DNA of 64,000 nt from Acidisoma sp965199065 (GCF_965199065.1 NZ_CBDAQN010000003.1:806001-870000); one strand, 5' to 3'; counted from the first letter of the stretch, positions 43,382 to 52,670 are shown. A program made the numbers and translations. The notes: generated by a model not told the origin, from the letters alone.

Positions 43382-44023
43382 ATGGACATCTCCTTTCTCG
43401 CCGCCGCCACCATGGGCGGTTTCATCTACGGCATCCTGCCGGGGCCCGGCGTGCTCGCTGTGCTGGGAATCGGCGCAGCGCAAGGCCGCATCGCCGGCGC
43501 CGCCTTCCTCGGCGGTCATCTGGTGGGCGATGCCCTTTGGAGCGCGCTCGCCATCACCGCGATCATCGGCGTCAAGACGGTCGGCAGCGCGATGTTCGAC
43601 GGGCTAGGCCTGATCAGCGGGCTTTACCTGTTCTGGCTCGGGATCCGCGCGGTGCGGGCGCGCAGGTCCGCGGTCGATATGGGGCCAAGCGTGCCGCGGC
43701 CCTTCGCGCATGGGCTGGTCTTCGGCCTGACCAATCCCAAGGCCTATCCGGTCGCGGTGGCGACCTTTACCGCGGTGCTGTCGTCGCGGGCTCATCTGCT
43801 GACCTGGGAAATGGTGCCGGTGCTGGTGCTGGCCTCCCTTGCCGGCGGGCTGATGGCTTATGCGGTTCTCGTGGCGGTCGTCGGTGCCGCGGCGATCCGC
43901 CGCGGCTATGGCCGGCACGAGGTCCTGATCACACGCGCATCGGGCGTCCTGTTCATCGGCTTCGCCATCCACACGCTGTTGCATGCCGGCACCGATCTCG
44001 TATGGCGACCGGTGCGGCGATGA
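43382..44023 (+). CDS. LysE/RhtB-family amino acid exporter
   Basis: Six-helix exporter of 213 residues. The N terminus FLAAATMGGFIYGILPGPGVLAVLGIGAAQG contains the PGP motif of the LysE/RhtB group, and GLVFGLTNPKAYPVAVATF is the conserved NPK block. The ATG at 43382 is the natural start; no strong ribosome site. Substrate unknown (amino acid or derivative). Confidence 0.87.
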   Translation: MDISFLAAATMGGFIYGILPGPGVLAVLGIGAAQGRIAGAAFLGGHLVGDALWSALAITAIIGVKTVGSAMFDGLGLISGLYLFWLGIRAVRARRSAVDMGPSVPRPFAHGLVFGLTNPKAYPVAVATFTAVLSSRAHLLTWEMVPVLVLASLAGGLMAYAVLVAVVGAAAIRRGYGRHEVLITRASGVLFIGFAIHTLLHAGTDLVWRPVRR

Positions 44024-44076
44024 TTTGACCGGCAACAAGCGGTGGTGAGGGATCGTCTTGGTCGACTTGTCTTTGG

Positions 44077-44364
44077 CTAGAGAAGCTGTTGCCAATTTGT
44101 GCGTGCGTGCAGGACGCGCACGATAAGAAGGCCATCCTGCATGACGCGGTAGACGATAATATGCGCGTTGTAGGGGTGGAGGCGGACCGGAAGGTGAAAC
44201 TCAACTCGTTCGCGACCGATGTACGGGTAGGCCGCGATCAACTTAAAAGCTGCCGCCAAACCGTCGTGGTATCGTTCCGCCTGCATACGGCCGAAGCCGC
44301 GGTATCCGTCCAGGTAGATGCCGATGATATCTTCATCGGCTTCTCGCGTCGTCCTATGGCTCAT
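44077..44364 (-). CDS. ParE-type toxin
   Basis: Toxin of 95 residues from the ATG at 44364 (MSHRTTREADEDI). Features of ParE/RelE: DIIGIYLDGYRGFGRMQAERYHDGL, then the core YNAHIIVYRVMQDGLLIVRVLHARTNWQQLL. ParE relatives target DNA gyrase. It overlaps the antitoxin gene by 11 bp. The longer frame to 44400 runs further into the antitoxin and is less likely. Confidence 0.88.
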   Translation of the reverse strand: MSHRTTREADEDIIGIYLDGYRGFGRMQAERYHDGLAAAFKLIAAYPYIGRERVEFHLPVRLHPYNAHIIVYRVMQDGLLIVRVLHARTNWQQLL

Positions 44365-44614
44365 TGCCCGGCGAGACGCCGGCTGCCCGATCACGTGCAA
44401 TGCGCAGCAGATCGTTCATGGAAAGGTCGCTTACACCACTCTCCAGCCCTGCCGTTACAAGCCGCTGCAGTTCCGCCAGATCGGCGGTTCGTTCCTGATC
44501 TCTGCGGATCAGGTCCCGAACGTAGTCACTAGCATTGCTGTAGCGACCGGTCTGGGCCTGGGCTTCAACCCAGTCCTTCATCGGAGCCGGCAGAGAGACG
44601 TTCATTGTCGCCAT
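44354..44614 (-). CDS. ParD-type ribbon-helix-helix antitoxin
   Basis: Antitoxin of 86 residues. N-terminal ribbon-helix-helix MATMNVSLPAPMKDWVEAQ with SNASDYVRDLIRRDQ, typical of ParD; acidic C-terminal helix for the toxin. GAGGT lies 5 bp before the ATG. Expected to repress its own promoter through the phased repeats at 44634-44659. Confidence 0.9.
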   Translation of the reverse strand: MATMNVSLPAPMKDWVEAQAQTGRYSNASDYVRDLIRRDQERTADLAELQRLVTAGLESGVSDLSMNDLLRIARDRAAGVSPGNEP

Positions 44615-44633
44615 AGTACCTCACCAATATCTG

Positions 44634-44659
44634 TGGCAACAATTGGCAATCTTTGTCAA
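44634..44659 (-). promoter_or_regulatory. Probable ParD operator and promoter
   Basis: Three hexamers TGGCAA, TGGCAA and TGTCAA start at 44634, 44644 and 44654, exactly one helical turn apart, 20 bp upstream of the antitoxin ATG. On the minus strand the third reads TTGACA, a perfect -35 hexamer, although no good -10 sits at the usual distance. Helically phased direct repeats are what ribbon-helix-helix antitoxins bind. Confidence 0.5.
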
Positions 44660-44662
44660 CCG

Positions 44663-45658
44663 TCAGTTGAGGCTCGATATCTTTCCGCCCAACTCGTCCT
44701 CGATGTGGACGCGGATGATCTCGTCGAACTCGGTCTCCGCCGTGAAGCCCAGCGCCGCCGCCCGCGACGTGTCGAACCCCCGCGCCCAGCCGTCGACGAT
44801 GCGGGCGATCACCGGATCACGCTCGCGGCGGATCAAGGCCGTCACCTGCGGCCCCGCCACCCGCTCCAACGCCGCGATCTGCTCGCCGACTGTCACCGAG
44901 AGGCCCGGCATCGTCAGGCTCGTGCGGCCCCGCAGCAACGCAAGATCGAGCCCGGCGGCATGCACGAGGAAGCCGACCGTCCGGCGCGGGCTCGCCATCC
45001 AGTGGCGCACATCCTCGGAGACCGGCAGCACCGCCGGTAGACCGGCCAGCGGCTCGCGGATGATCCCCGAGAAGAAGCCGGAGGCGGCGAGGTTCGGCTT
45101 GCCCGGACGCACGCAGACCGTGGGCAGGCGCAGGCCGATGCCGTGGATGAAGCCGCGCCGTGAATAATCCGCCAGCAACAGCTCGCACATGGCCTTCTGG
45201 GTGCCGTAGCTCGTCTGCGGGGTCAGGAAATAGTCGTCGCCAATGACATCCGGCATGTCGCCGCCGAACACCGCGATGGACGAGGCGAACACCACCCGCG
45301 GCCGCCAGCCATTGCCGTGCTGCTCGGCCCGGATCGCGTCGAGCAGATGCCGCATGCCGTCGAGGTTGACGCGATAGCCCTTTTCGAGATCGGCCTCCGC
45401 CTCGCCCGATACGACCGCCGCAAGCTGATAGATGATGTCCGGCCGGGTCGTGAGAAGACCTTTCGCCGCGCCCGGCACGGTGAGATCGACAGCGGTGCAA
45501 TCCGTCGTGCCTAGAAAGCCATGCGGCGTCTGCGGCGTGATCACATCCGCCAGCGTCAGATGCCGCACGGCGACGCCGCCGAGACCGCCATCCGCCGCGA
45601 TCCGCTCGGCAAGCTTGCGCCCGAGCATGCCCGCGCCACCCAAAATCATCACATGCAT
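44663..45658 (-). CDS. denD: D-erythronate dehydrogenase-like NAD-dependent epimerase/dehydratase
   Basis: Short-chain dehydrogenase of 331 residues, closest in pattern to DenD, which oxidises D-erythronate to 2-keto-D-erythronate. NAD fold MHVMILGGAGMLGRKLAERI; catalytic YGTQK (YxxxK) after FASSIAVFGG; the diagnostic block RLPTVCVRPGKPNLAASGFFSGIIREPLAG. The partner genes for erythronate use (kinase, isomerase) are not adjacent, so it may act on another four-carbon sugar acid. It is third in a minus-strand run after two membrane protein genes. Confidence 0.8.
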   Translation of the reverse strand: MHVMILGGAGMLGRKLAERIAADGGLGGVAVRHLTLADVITPQTPHGFLGTTDCTAVDLTVPGAAKGLLTTRPDIIYQLAAVVSGEAEADLEKGYRVNLDGMRHLLDAIRAEQHGNGWRPRVVFASSIAVFGGDMPDVIGDDYFLTPQTSYGTQKAMCELLLADYSRRGFIHGIGLRLPTVCVRPGKPNLAASGFFSGIIREPLAGLPAVLPVSEDVRHWMASPRRTVGFLVHAAGLDLALLRGRTSLTMPGLSVTVGEQIAALERVAGPQVTALIRRERDPVIARIVDGWARGFDTSRAAALGFTAETEFDEIIRVHIEDELGGKISSLN

Positions 45659-45689
45659 CCTGGACCTCCTCTAAGTCTTCTTCGTTGTG

Positions 45690-46979
45690 TCACAGCGCGC
45701 CTGCTCCGAAAATCGCCCGGAGCAACAGGAACAGCACCCCGCCGGCAAGACAGCCAACCAGCGTTCCGTTCACCCGGATGTATTGCAGGTCGCGGCCGAC
45801 CCGCAGCTCGAGCCGGTCCACCACGGTCCGCGCGTCCCACTTCGACACGACATCGGCCACGAAATCAGCCGCGCGTTCCTGCGCCAGCGGCAACAGCCCG
45901 GCTACGACGGCCGCCGTGCCGCGCTCCACGCCCGCCCGTATGGCCGGGTCCTGCTGCACCGCCTCGCCGAACTTGTGCAGGGTCGCCTCGATGAGCGCCA
46001 CCGTGTGGCCGTTCGGGCGCGCCGCGTCCTGCTCGATCGCACGGCGCAACCGCGCCCACACATCGCCGAGCCAGGCCTGCACAGTCTCGTGCGCGACGAC
46101 GCGCTTGATGGCGTTGCCGATCTCCGCCGCCCGCGCCGGATCGGTCTCGATGAGCGCGATCTCGCGCCGCACCCACTCGTCGAAGGCGATCCGCATCGTC
46201 GAGCCGTCCGGGCCGATGGTGTCCAACTCGTCGTTCACCGCAGTGATGACGCGCTTGGCGACGCTGGCACCGATCGCCCAGCCGAGCAGCTGGCCGCCCT
46301 GTTCGCGCACCCGCTCGCGAATGCCGCCGCGCAGGTCGTCTTCCTTGCTGGTGAGCATCCCGCGCAGCTGGCCGAGGATGAAGGTGAAAACCTCCTGATG
46401 GCGGCCGCCCTCGACCAGCCCGTAGAGCGCCTTGGCGACGACGCGCCCTGCCGCCTGACCGCCGACGATGCGCGGCAGCAGCCGGTCGACGAGCCGCCGG
46501 GCGCGCCCGTCCTCGAGCGAGGCGAGGATGCGCGGCAGACTTGCGGCCATAGCCTCGGCGGCAGGCTTCACCGTTGCAGGGTCGGACAGGAAACGGTTGA
46601 TGAGCCCTGGCAGATCGGCCTGCACCAAAACGCGCGTCACCTCCGCCTGGGTGATGACATGGGCGCCGATGAACCGCCCCAGCGCCCGGCCGAGCCGCGC
46701 CTTCTGCGCCGGGATGATGGCGGTATGCGGAATGGGGATGCCCAGCGGGTGCCGGAACAGTGCGGTGACCGCGAACCAGTCCGCAAGGCCGCCGACCACA
46801 CCGGCCTTGGAGGCGGATTCCACCAGATCACGCCACAGGCCGGACGGCAGGGCGAAACTGCCGAGGCAGATCGCTGCCATGAGAACCAGCAGGCCGGTGG
46901 CGAAAAGCTTGTGACGACGGAGCGACCGGCGATCGGCCGTATCCGCATCCTGGCCAACTATGCCCGGTGTCGCGTCCAT
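45690..46979 (-). CDS. DUF445-family (YjiN-like) membrane protein
   Basis: Conserved membrane-anchored protein of 429 residues, function unknown. N-terminal helix LFATGLLVLMAAICLGSFAL, then the family hallmark VVGGLADWFAVTALFRHPLGIPIPHTAIIP, a long helical middle, and a C-terminal helix VNGTLVGCLAGGVLFLLLRAIF. The ATG at 46979 (MDATPGIVG) is preferred over the longer frame. It lies 7 bp after a small membrane protein gene and 31 bp before denD. Confidence 0.88.
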   Translation of the reverse strand: MDATPGIVGQDADTADRRSLRRHKLFATGLLVLMAAICLGSFALPSGLWRDLVESASKAGVVGGLADWFAVTALFRHPLGIPIPHTAIIPAQKARLGRALGRFIGAHVITQAEVTRVLVQADLPGLINRFLSDPATVKPAAEAMAASLPRILASLEDGRARRLVDRLLPRIVGGQAAGRVVAKALYGLVEGGRHQEVFTFILGQLRGMLTSKEDDLRGGIRERVREQGGQLLGWAIGASVAKRVITAVNDELDTIGPDGSTMRIAFDEWVRREIALIETDPARAAEIGNAIKRVVAHETVQAWLGDVWARLRRAIEQDAARPNGHTVALIEATLHKFGEAVQQDPAIRAGVERGTAAVVAGLLPLAQERAADFVADVVSKWDARTVVDRLELRVGRDLQYIRVNGTLVGCLAGGVLFLLLRAIFGAGAL

Positions 46980-46986
46980 CAGCCGC

Positions 46987-47298
46987 CTACTGTCCCAGCA
47001 TAATCTGGCCGGCGACGCGCCCGGTGTCAGGATCGACGAACAGAATGCGGTCGGGGCCGCCGCCATTCAGCAGAACGCCGAGCCGGCCACCTGCGGACGT
47101 GATCGTCACAATATGAGAGCCCGCGGGCTGGTGCAGCATCGTCGTCGTCAGGGTCACGCTGGCCGGCGCGGTCACCACATCCTTCACGAGCTTGACGATC
47201 ACCACCGTGGTGACGAGGACGATCAGCACACCCATGGCGATCACCGCAATCAACAGCGGCCTGGCCTTCTGCATCGTCTCGCTCCGTGGCCCTATCAT
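46987..47298 (-). CDS. Small single-pass membrane protein (DUF6476-like)
   Basis: About 103 residues: a short N-terminal segment, one strong helix (PLLIAVIAMGVLIVLVTTVVIVKLV), then a beta-rich domain ending GPDRILFVDPDTGRVAGQIMLGQ, which resembles a small conserved Rhizobiales family (DUF6476, from memory). The ATG at 47298 has AGGTGAG upstream; 47337 and 47274 are alternatives. The large open frame covering it back to 48447 is antisense to the pseudouridine synthase and is not coding. Divergent from rluD. Confidence 0.65.
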   Translation of the reverse strand: MIGPRSETMQKARPLLIAVIAMGVLIVLVTTVVIVKLVKDVVTAPASVTLTTTMLHQPAGSHIVTITSAGGRLGVLLNGGGPDRILFVDPDTGRVAGQIMLGQ

Positions 47299-47328
47299 GG
47301 GGTTCTCACCTGTGGGTATGTCTGCCGG

Positions 47329-48375
47329 ATGACCCATAGCCCTATCCCGCACCCTGACCCAGAGCTCGACATCGACGACAGCGATGACCTCATCCTTCCC
47401 GACGCGGTGGAGGCGGCCCCTCAGCATGAAGGCCAGCGCCTGGATCGCTTCCTGGCCGAGAGCTTCGCGCCCCTTTCCCGCTCCAGGATCAAAAACCTGA
47501 TCCTGGACGGGATGGCAAGACGCGGTGGCGTGACCGTGCGGGACCCCTCGGAGGCGGTGCAGGCCGGCATGACCTATGCCCTGACCGTGCCCGAAGCGGT
47601 GCCCGCAGTCCCCCAGCCCGAGAATATCCCGCTCACCATTCTCTATGAAGACACGGATCTGATCGTGCTCGACAAGCCGGCGGGGCTCGTCGTCCACCCC
47701 GCCCCCGGCAATTACGAGGGAACCCTGGTCAACGCGCTGCTCGCCCATTGCGGCGACAGCCTCACCGGCATCGGCGGGGAACGCAGGCCGGGGATCGTCC
47801 ACCGGCTCGATAAGGAAACCTCGGGCGTCATGGTGGCCGCGAAGACGGAATTCGCGCACACCCGCCTGTCGGAGATCTTCGCCAACCGCGACCTCGACCG
47901 GCATTACCGGGCGCTCTGCTGGGGCACGATGAGCCCACCCAGCGGCGACATCGAGGGCGCGATCGGGCGCGACCCGAAGGACCGCAAGCGCATGGCGGTG
48001 CGGCTGTCCGGCGGCCGGGCGGCCCTCACCCACTACACGACGCTGCGGATCTGGCGCCTCGCGGTCTCGCTGCTGGACGTAAAGCTCTCGACGGGGCGGA
48101 CGCATCAGATCCGCGTCCATCTCGCCGCAGGCTCTCATCCTGTCGTCGGCGACCCGATCTACCTGCGTCGCGTGCCGGCCGTATCCAAAAGCCTGCCGCC
48201 GCAGGTGCGTACGATGCTGCTGGACTTCCCCCGACAGGCGCTGCACGCGGCAAGCCTCGCCTTCGCCCATCCGCGCACCGGCGAGCCGCTCTCGTTCGCC
48301 ACCGAACCGCCCGCGGATTTCCGCGCGCTGGTCGAGACGCTCGATACCGTCGCGGGTCTCGGCAGCGACCGCTGA
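47329..48375 (+). CDS. RluD-family 23S rRNA pseudouridine synthase
   Basis: RNA-modifying enzyme of 348 residues. An N-terminal S4 domain (GQRLDRFLAESFAPLSRSRIKNLI) is followed by the RluA/C/D core: IVLDKPAGLVVHPAPGNYEGTLVN and the catalytic aspartate motif GIVHRLDKETSGVMV, then STGRTHQIRVHLAAG. This set fits RluD, which modifies helix 69 of 23S rRNA, rather than RluC, but I do not assign the target firmly. ATG at 47329; the open frame begins far upstream antisense to DUF445. Confidence 0.92.
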   Translation: MTHSPIPHPDPELDIDDSDDLILPDAVEAAPQHEGQRLDRFLAESFAPLSRSRIKNLILDGMARRGGVTVRDPSEAVQAGMTYALTVPEAVPAVPQPENIPLTILYEDTDLIVLDKPAGLVVHPAPGNYEGTLVNALLAHCGDSLTGIGGERRPGIVHRLDKETSGVMVAAKTEFAHTRLSEIFANRDLDRHYRALCWGTMSPPSGDIEGAIGRDPKDRKRMAVRLSGGRAALTHYTTLRIWRLAVSLLDVKLSTGRTHQIRVHLAAGSHPVVGDPIYLRRVPAVSKSLPPQVRTMLLDFPRQALHAASLAFAHPRTGEPLSFATEPPADFRALVETLDTVAGLGSDR

Positions 48376-48438
48376 CGCCTGTTTGGCCGACAATCCGCAT
48401 CCGTTGACAGTTGCCGTTCCGGGGCCATAGCTCAGCCC

Positions 48439-49656
48439 ATGTCCCAAACAACAGAGCTTCGCGAACCCGCCGGCATGTCGGCCGGGTTGACCTTACTGCT
48501 TGCGGCGACGGCGGGCATCGGTGTCTCCAGCCTTTACCTGGCCCAGCCGATGATCGGGCTGATCGGTCCGTCCGTAGGTCTGGCGCCGGGTGCCTATGGC
48601 CTCGTCGTCACGCTGACGCAGATCGGCTACGCGGTCGGTCTGCTGCTGCTGGTCCCGCTTGGCGACTTCCTGGAAAACCGCCGGTTGATGGTCATCACCC
48701 TCAGCCTGGGTGCGGTCACGCTGCTGCTGACCTCCTTCGCGCGGACACCGGGTGTGTTTCTCTTCGCCTGTCTGGTGATCGGCCTCACCTCCGTCACGGT
48801 CCAGATGGTGGTGCCGATGGCGGCCCATCTGGCCGATCCCGCCAAGCGTGGCCGGCAGGTTGGCGCGGTCGTCGGCGGCTTGCTGACCGGCATTCTCCTC
48901 TGCCGGCCGATCGCCAGCCTCATCGCGAGCGTCAGCGGATGGCGGTCGGTGTTTCTCGTCGCCTCCATCGCCGTGCTGGCGACCGCCGTCGTGCTGCGGC
49001 TGACCCTGCCACGGCGCTACCCGGAGGGGCGCAAAAGCTACGTCGCGGTCCTCGCCTCCCTGCTGCCGCTGCTGTTGCGGACCCGCGCGCTGCGGCGCCG
49101 GATGGCCTATCACATGGGCCTCTTCTTCGCCTTCTCGGTGTTCTGGACGACCATTCCGCTCGAACTCAACCAGCAGTTCGGCCTGCACCAGCGTGGCATC
49201 GCCATCTTCTCGCTGGTCGGCGCGGCGGGCGCCCTCTCCGCGCCGATCGCCGGGCGCATGGCCGACGCTGGCCGCACGGTCATCGGCACGATCGGGTCCA
49301 TGGTGATGGTGGCGCTGGGGATCGGCCTGACCCTGCCGGCGTCTTCCCTGCACGGCTGGGCTGGCCTCGCGGCCTTTGCGGTCGCGACGGTGCTGCTGGA
49401 TGCCGGCGTGCAGGCGCATCAGCCGTTCGCGCAAAAGGTCCTGTTCGACCTCGCGCCCGAGCAGCGCAGCCGTCTCAACGCCATCTTCGTCGCCGGCGTC
49501 TTCCTGGCGGCCGCCGTGGGCTCGGCCACCGCGCCGCTTCTCTACACGATCGGCCGCTGGCCGCTGGTGGCCGTGCTCGGCACCGTGCCGCCGCTTCTCG
49601 TTCTGGGCGCCTACCTGCTGCATCAGCGCGGCCCCACCGGCCGGCCCAGCGCCTGA
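48439..49656 (+). CDS. MFS transporter (12 helices)
   Basis: Major facilitator of 405 residues with two sets of six helices. After helix 2, the loop GDFLENRRLMVITLSLG corresponds to the MFS signature region; ADPAKRGRQVGAVVGGLLTGILLCRP and the central cytoplasmic loop RYPEGRKSYVAV follow. It looks like a drug or sugar efflux type. A TTGACA at 48404 could be its -35 box. A second MFS gene begins 13 bp downstream. Confidence 0.87.
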   Translation: MSQTTELREPAGMSAGLTLLLAATAGIGVSSLYLAQPMIGLIGPSVGLAPGAYGLVVTLTQIGYAVGLLLLVPLGDFLENRRLMVITLSLGAVTLLLTSFARTPGVFLFACLVIGLTSVTVQMVVPMAAHLADPAKRGRQVGAVVGGLLTGILLCRPIASLIASVSGWRSVFLVASIAVLATAVVLRLTLPRRYPEGRKSYVAVLASLLPLLLRTRALRRRMAYHMGLFFAFSVFWTTIPLELNQQFGLHQRGIAIFSLVGAAGALSAPIAGRMADAGRTVIGTIGSMVMVALGIGLTLPASSLHGWAGLAAFAVATVLLDAGVQAHQPFAQKVLFDLAPEQRSRLNAIFVAGVFLAAAVGSATAPLLYTIGRWPLVAVLGTVPPLLVLGAYLLHQRGPTGRPSA

Positions 49657-49669
49657 CGCGAGGCCGGCC

Positions 49670-51094
49670 ATGCCGACGAAAAAGCCGTCACCGATCCTGA
49701 TCGCGCTGCTCGTCGCCGCCAGCCAGTTCATGGAGTTGCTCGACGGCACGGTTATTACGACCGCCATACCGCGGATGGCGCAGAGCTTCCACGTCCACCC
49801 GGTCGACCTCAACCTCGGCATCACCGGCTACATGATCATGCTGGCAGCCGGGATCCCCCTCAGCGGGTGGGCGGCGGAGCGGTTCGGCGCCCGCACGGTC
49901 TTCGCCAGCGCCATCGCGATCTTCACCGGCGCCTCCCTGCTCTGCGGGCTCGCCGACGGCTTCTGGAGCTTCTTCGCTGCCCGCATCCTGCAAGGCCTCG
50001 GAGGCGCGATGATGGTGCCGGTCGGCCGGCTCGTCGTGTTGCGCAAGACCCCCAAGGCCGACCTCATGCGCGCCATGGCGCTTCTGACATGGCCGGCTCT
50101 GGTGGCGCCCATCCTGGGGCCGGTTGCCGGCGGCTTCCTCACGACCTACGCCTCCTGGCGCTGGATCTTCTTCCTCAACCTGCCCATCGGCCTGGTGGGG
50201 CTGCTCTCCACGCTCGTGCTCATCGACAACGCGCGGCCCGAGGAACTCCGCCGGCTCGACTGGACGGGCGCCACTCTCAGCGCCATCGGCGCCGTGACCT
50301 TCGTCTATGGCGCGAGCCTGCTGGGCACCGCCGCCGGCAGCGTCGCCCTCGGCGCCGCCATGTTGGTGGTCGGCGCCTTCGCCGGCTGGGCAACCTTCAG
50401 CCACGCCCGCCATCTTCGCGCGCCGCTGATCGAGTTCGGCGCGCTGCGGGCGGTTGCCTTTGCCGCCACCGTTCGCGGCGGCTCGCTGGTCCGCATCGCG
50501 ATCAGCAGCGTGCCGTTCCTGCTGCCGCTCATGTTCCAGCTCGGCTTCCATCGCAGCCCCGTCGAGGCCGGCTCGCTCCTGCTCGTGCTGTTCGTCGGCA
50601 ACCTCGGCATCAAGCCCTTCACCACGCCGATGATGCGCCGTTTCGGTTTCCGCACCGTGCTCATCGTCAACGGAGCGCTGCTGACGGCGACCTTCTTCGG
50701 CTGCGCCGTGTTGATGCCGCAGACGCCGCCTTGGCTCGAGCTTCCGTTGCTGCTCCTGGCCGGGATGACGCGATCGACCGAGTTCACGGCGATGAACACG
50801 CTGGCCTTCGCGGAGGTGCCTCCGGCCGGCATCACGTCCGCCAATACGCTGTTCAACCTGTGTCAGCAGGTCTCCTTCGGCCTGGGTGTGGCCGCGGGCG
50901 CCATTCTGCTGCGCGTCGGACATGGCCTGTTTGGCCCTCCGCAGGCGCCTTTGTCGGCAATGGATTTTCGGTTTGCCTTTGTCGGCGCGGGCCTGATCTG
51001 CCTCCTGGGCGTGATGGACTTCCTTAGACTGGATGCCGCCGCCGGAGCCGCGGTCAGCGGCCATCGTCACAAATCAGCCAGATCAGCCGTTTAG
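49670..51094 (+). CDS. DHA2-type MFS efflux transporter
   Basis: Multidrug-efflux-like major facilitator of 474 residues (12-14 helices). FMELLDGTVITTAIPRMAQSF is the DHA2 helix-1 motif D1, and SGWAAERFGARTVF matches motif A in the 2-3 loop; GPVAGGFLTTYASWRWIFFLN is motif C. Ends with a soluble tail. The ATG at 49670 follows AGGCC weakly. Placed 13 bp after another MFS gene, so both may be one unit. Confidence 0.9.
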   Translation: MPTKKPSPILIALLVAASQFMELLDGTVITTAIPRMAQSFHVHPVDLNLGITGYMIMLAAGIPLSGWAAERFGARTVFASAIAIFTGASLLCGLADGFWSFFAARILQGLGGAMMVPVGRLVVLRKTPKADLMRAMALLTWPALVAPILGPVAGGFLTTYASWRWIFFLNLPIGLVGLLSTLVLIDNARPEELRRLDWTGATLSAIGAVTFVYGASLLGTAAGSVALGAAMLVVGAFAGWATFSHARHLRAPLIEFGALRAVAFAATVRGGSLVRIAISSVPFLLPLMFQLGFHRSPVEAGSLLLVLFVGNLGIKPFTTPMMRRFGFRTVLIVNGALLTATFFGCAVLMPQTPPWLELPLLLLAGMTRSTEFTAMNTLAFAEVPPAGITSANTLFNLCQQVSFGLGVAAGAILLRVGHGLFGPPQAPLSAMDFRFAFVGAGLICLLGVMDFLRLDAAAGAAVSGHRHKSARSAV

Positions 51095-51203
51095 GTTCAG
51101 TCAAATGGCTTATGAAGTAGTGGTATATGCCAGACGGATTGGGTGGTTTCTTGCCGGATCGGCCGTCCGTAAAGGACAGTCGTATTAAGAAGGACGCAGA
51201 TTG

Positions 51204-52670
51204 ATGAGCACCGACTTCAGGATCGAGCTTTCCCGCCGGGCGCAGCCGGCCATCGGCACAATCGTTCCCGTGATCTTGTCGGGCGGCTCCGGCACGCGCC
51301 TGTGGCCCGTGTCCCGCGAGAGCTTCCCGAAGCAGTTCTGGCCGTTGGCCTCCGAGAAGTCCCTCATCGCCGATACCGCGCTGCGCACCTTCGGCGGGGA
51401 TTTCTCGCCGCCGATCGTCGTCTGCAACGAGGCGCACCGCTTCGTGGTGGCCGAACAGCTGCGTGAAGCCGGGATCGCCGGCGCGCGCATCCTGCTGGAG
51501 CCCGTGGGCCGCAACAGCGCCCCGGCCATTGCAGCCGCGGCGCTCGTTCTGGCGCAGGACGATCCCCAGGCGGTCATCTGCATGATGGCCGCCGATGCCG
51601 CCATTCCTGACCCGGAGCCTCTGCGGGCTGCCCTGATCACCGCCGCGAAAGTGGCCCACACCGGACGTGTGGTGACGCTCGGCATGCGCCCGACGCGGCC
51701 GGAAACCGGCTTCGGCTACATCGAGATGGGAGCCCCGCTGACCGAGGCTCCTGAAGCCCATGTGCTGCAGCGCTTCATCGAGAAGCCGGACGCCGCGCTG
51801 GCCGGCGAACTGATCGCGACCGGCAAGGTGCTGTGGAACTCCGGCATCTTCGTCTTCACCGTCAGCACGCTGCTGGAGGAACTGCAGGCGCATGCGCCGC
51901 ACGTGCTGGCGACGGCGCGCCGTGCGGTAGAGGCGCGGACTGCCGACCTCGACTTCATCCGCCTCGGACGCGAAGAATTCGCAGCCTGCCCGAACATCAG
52001 CCTCGACTATGCGGTCGCCGAGCACACGACGCGCGCCGCCGTCATCGCCGTAGACTTCGGCTGGTCGGATGTCGGCAGCTGGAACGCGCTCTGGGATCTG
52101 GGCGCTAAGGACAAGGCAGGCAATGTGGCGGTCGGCGACGTCCTGATCGAAGACGCGCGGAATTGCTACGTCCGCAGCGACGGCATGCTGACCGCGGTGC
52201 TGGGCCTGGAAGACGCGGTGGTGGTGGTGACGGAGGATGCCGTCCTCGCCATGCACAAGGATCGCGCCCAGGACGTGAAGAAGGTGGTGGAGCGGCTGAA
52301 GAAGCAATCCCGCACCGAGGCGACGAGCCACAACCGCAGCTATCGCCCCTGGGGGCACTACGAGTCGCTGATCCTTGGCGACCGCTTCCAGGTCAAGCGG
52401 ATCGTGGTGAAGCCGGGCGAGAAGCTGTCGTTGCAGAAGCATTTCCACCGCGCCGAGCATTGGGTCGTCGTGGCGGGCAGCGCGGTCGTCACCCGCGACC
52501 ATGAGGAAGTGCTGGTCCGGGAAAACGAGAGCATCTACCTGCCGCTCGGTTGCACGCACCGGCTGTTCAACCCGGGGCGGATCCCCTTGCACCTCATCGA
52601 GGTCCAGTCCGGCGCTTACCTCGGTGAGGATGATATCGTCCGCCTCGAAGACACCTACGGCCGGAGCTAA
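51204..52670 (+). CDS. manC: Mannose-1-phosphate guanylyltransferase / mannose-6-phosphate isomerase
   Basis: Bifunctional enzyme of 488 residues making GDP-mannose for exopolysaccharide or LPS. The N-terminal pyrophosphorylase motif is VILSGGSGTRLWPVSRE with FPKQFWPL; FIEKPD binds mannose-1-phosphate. The C-terminal isomerase is a cupin, RPWGHYESL, GEKLSLQKHFHRAEHW, metal-binding QKHFHR. ATG at 51204 follows AAGGACG; a TTG is directly ahead. A short hairpin and T tract at 52773-52790 may end transcription. Confidence 0.95.
   Translation: MSTDFRIELSRRAQPAIGTIVPVILSGGSGTRLWPVSRESFPKQFWPLASEKSLIADTALRTFGGDFSPPIVVCNEAHRFVVAEQLREAGIAGARILLEPVGRNSAPAIAAAALVLAQDDPQAVICMMAADAAIPDPEPLRAALITAAKVAHTGRVVTLGMRPTRPETGFGYIEMGAPLTEAPEAHVLQRFIEKPDAALAGELIATGKVLWNSGIFVFTVSTLLEELQAHAPHVLATARRAVEARTADLDFIRLGREEFAACPNISLDYAVAEHTTRAAVIAVDFGWSDVGSWNALWDLGAKDKAGNVAVGDVLIEDARNCYVRSDGMLTAVLGLEDAVVVVTEDAVLAMHKDRAQDVKKVVERLKKQSRTEATSHNRSYRPWGHYESLILGDRFQVKRIVVKPGEKLSLQKHFHRAEHWVVVAGSAVVTRDHEEVLVRENESIYLPLGCTHRLFNPGRIPLHLIEVQSGAYLGEDDIVRLEDTYGRS

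Noticed and set aside
44089..44649. Inverted TTGCCAATT / AATTGGCAA flanking the parDE genes, suggesting mobile ends
   Set aside because: Nine bases, no target duplication or transposase; the inner copy belongs to the operator repeats and the outer one is coding for the end of ParE.
46987..48447. 486-residue minus-strand frame
   Set aside because: Upstream part is antisense to the pseudouridine synthase gene; only the last about 103 codons have membrane-protein character.
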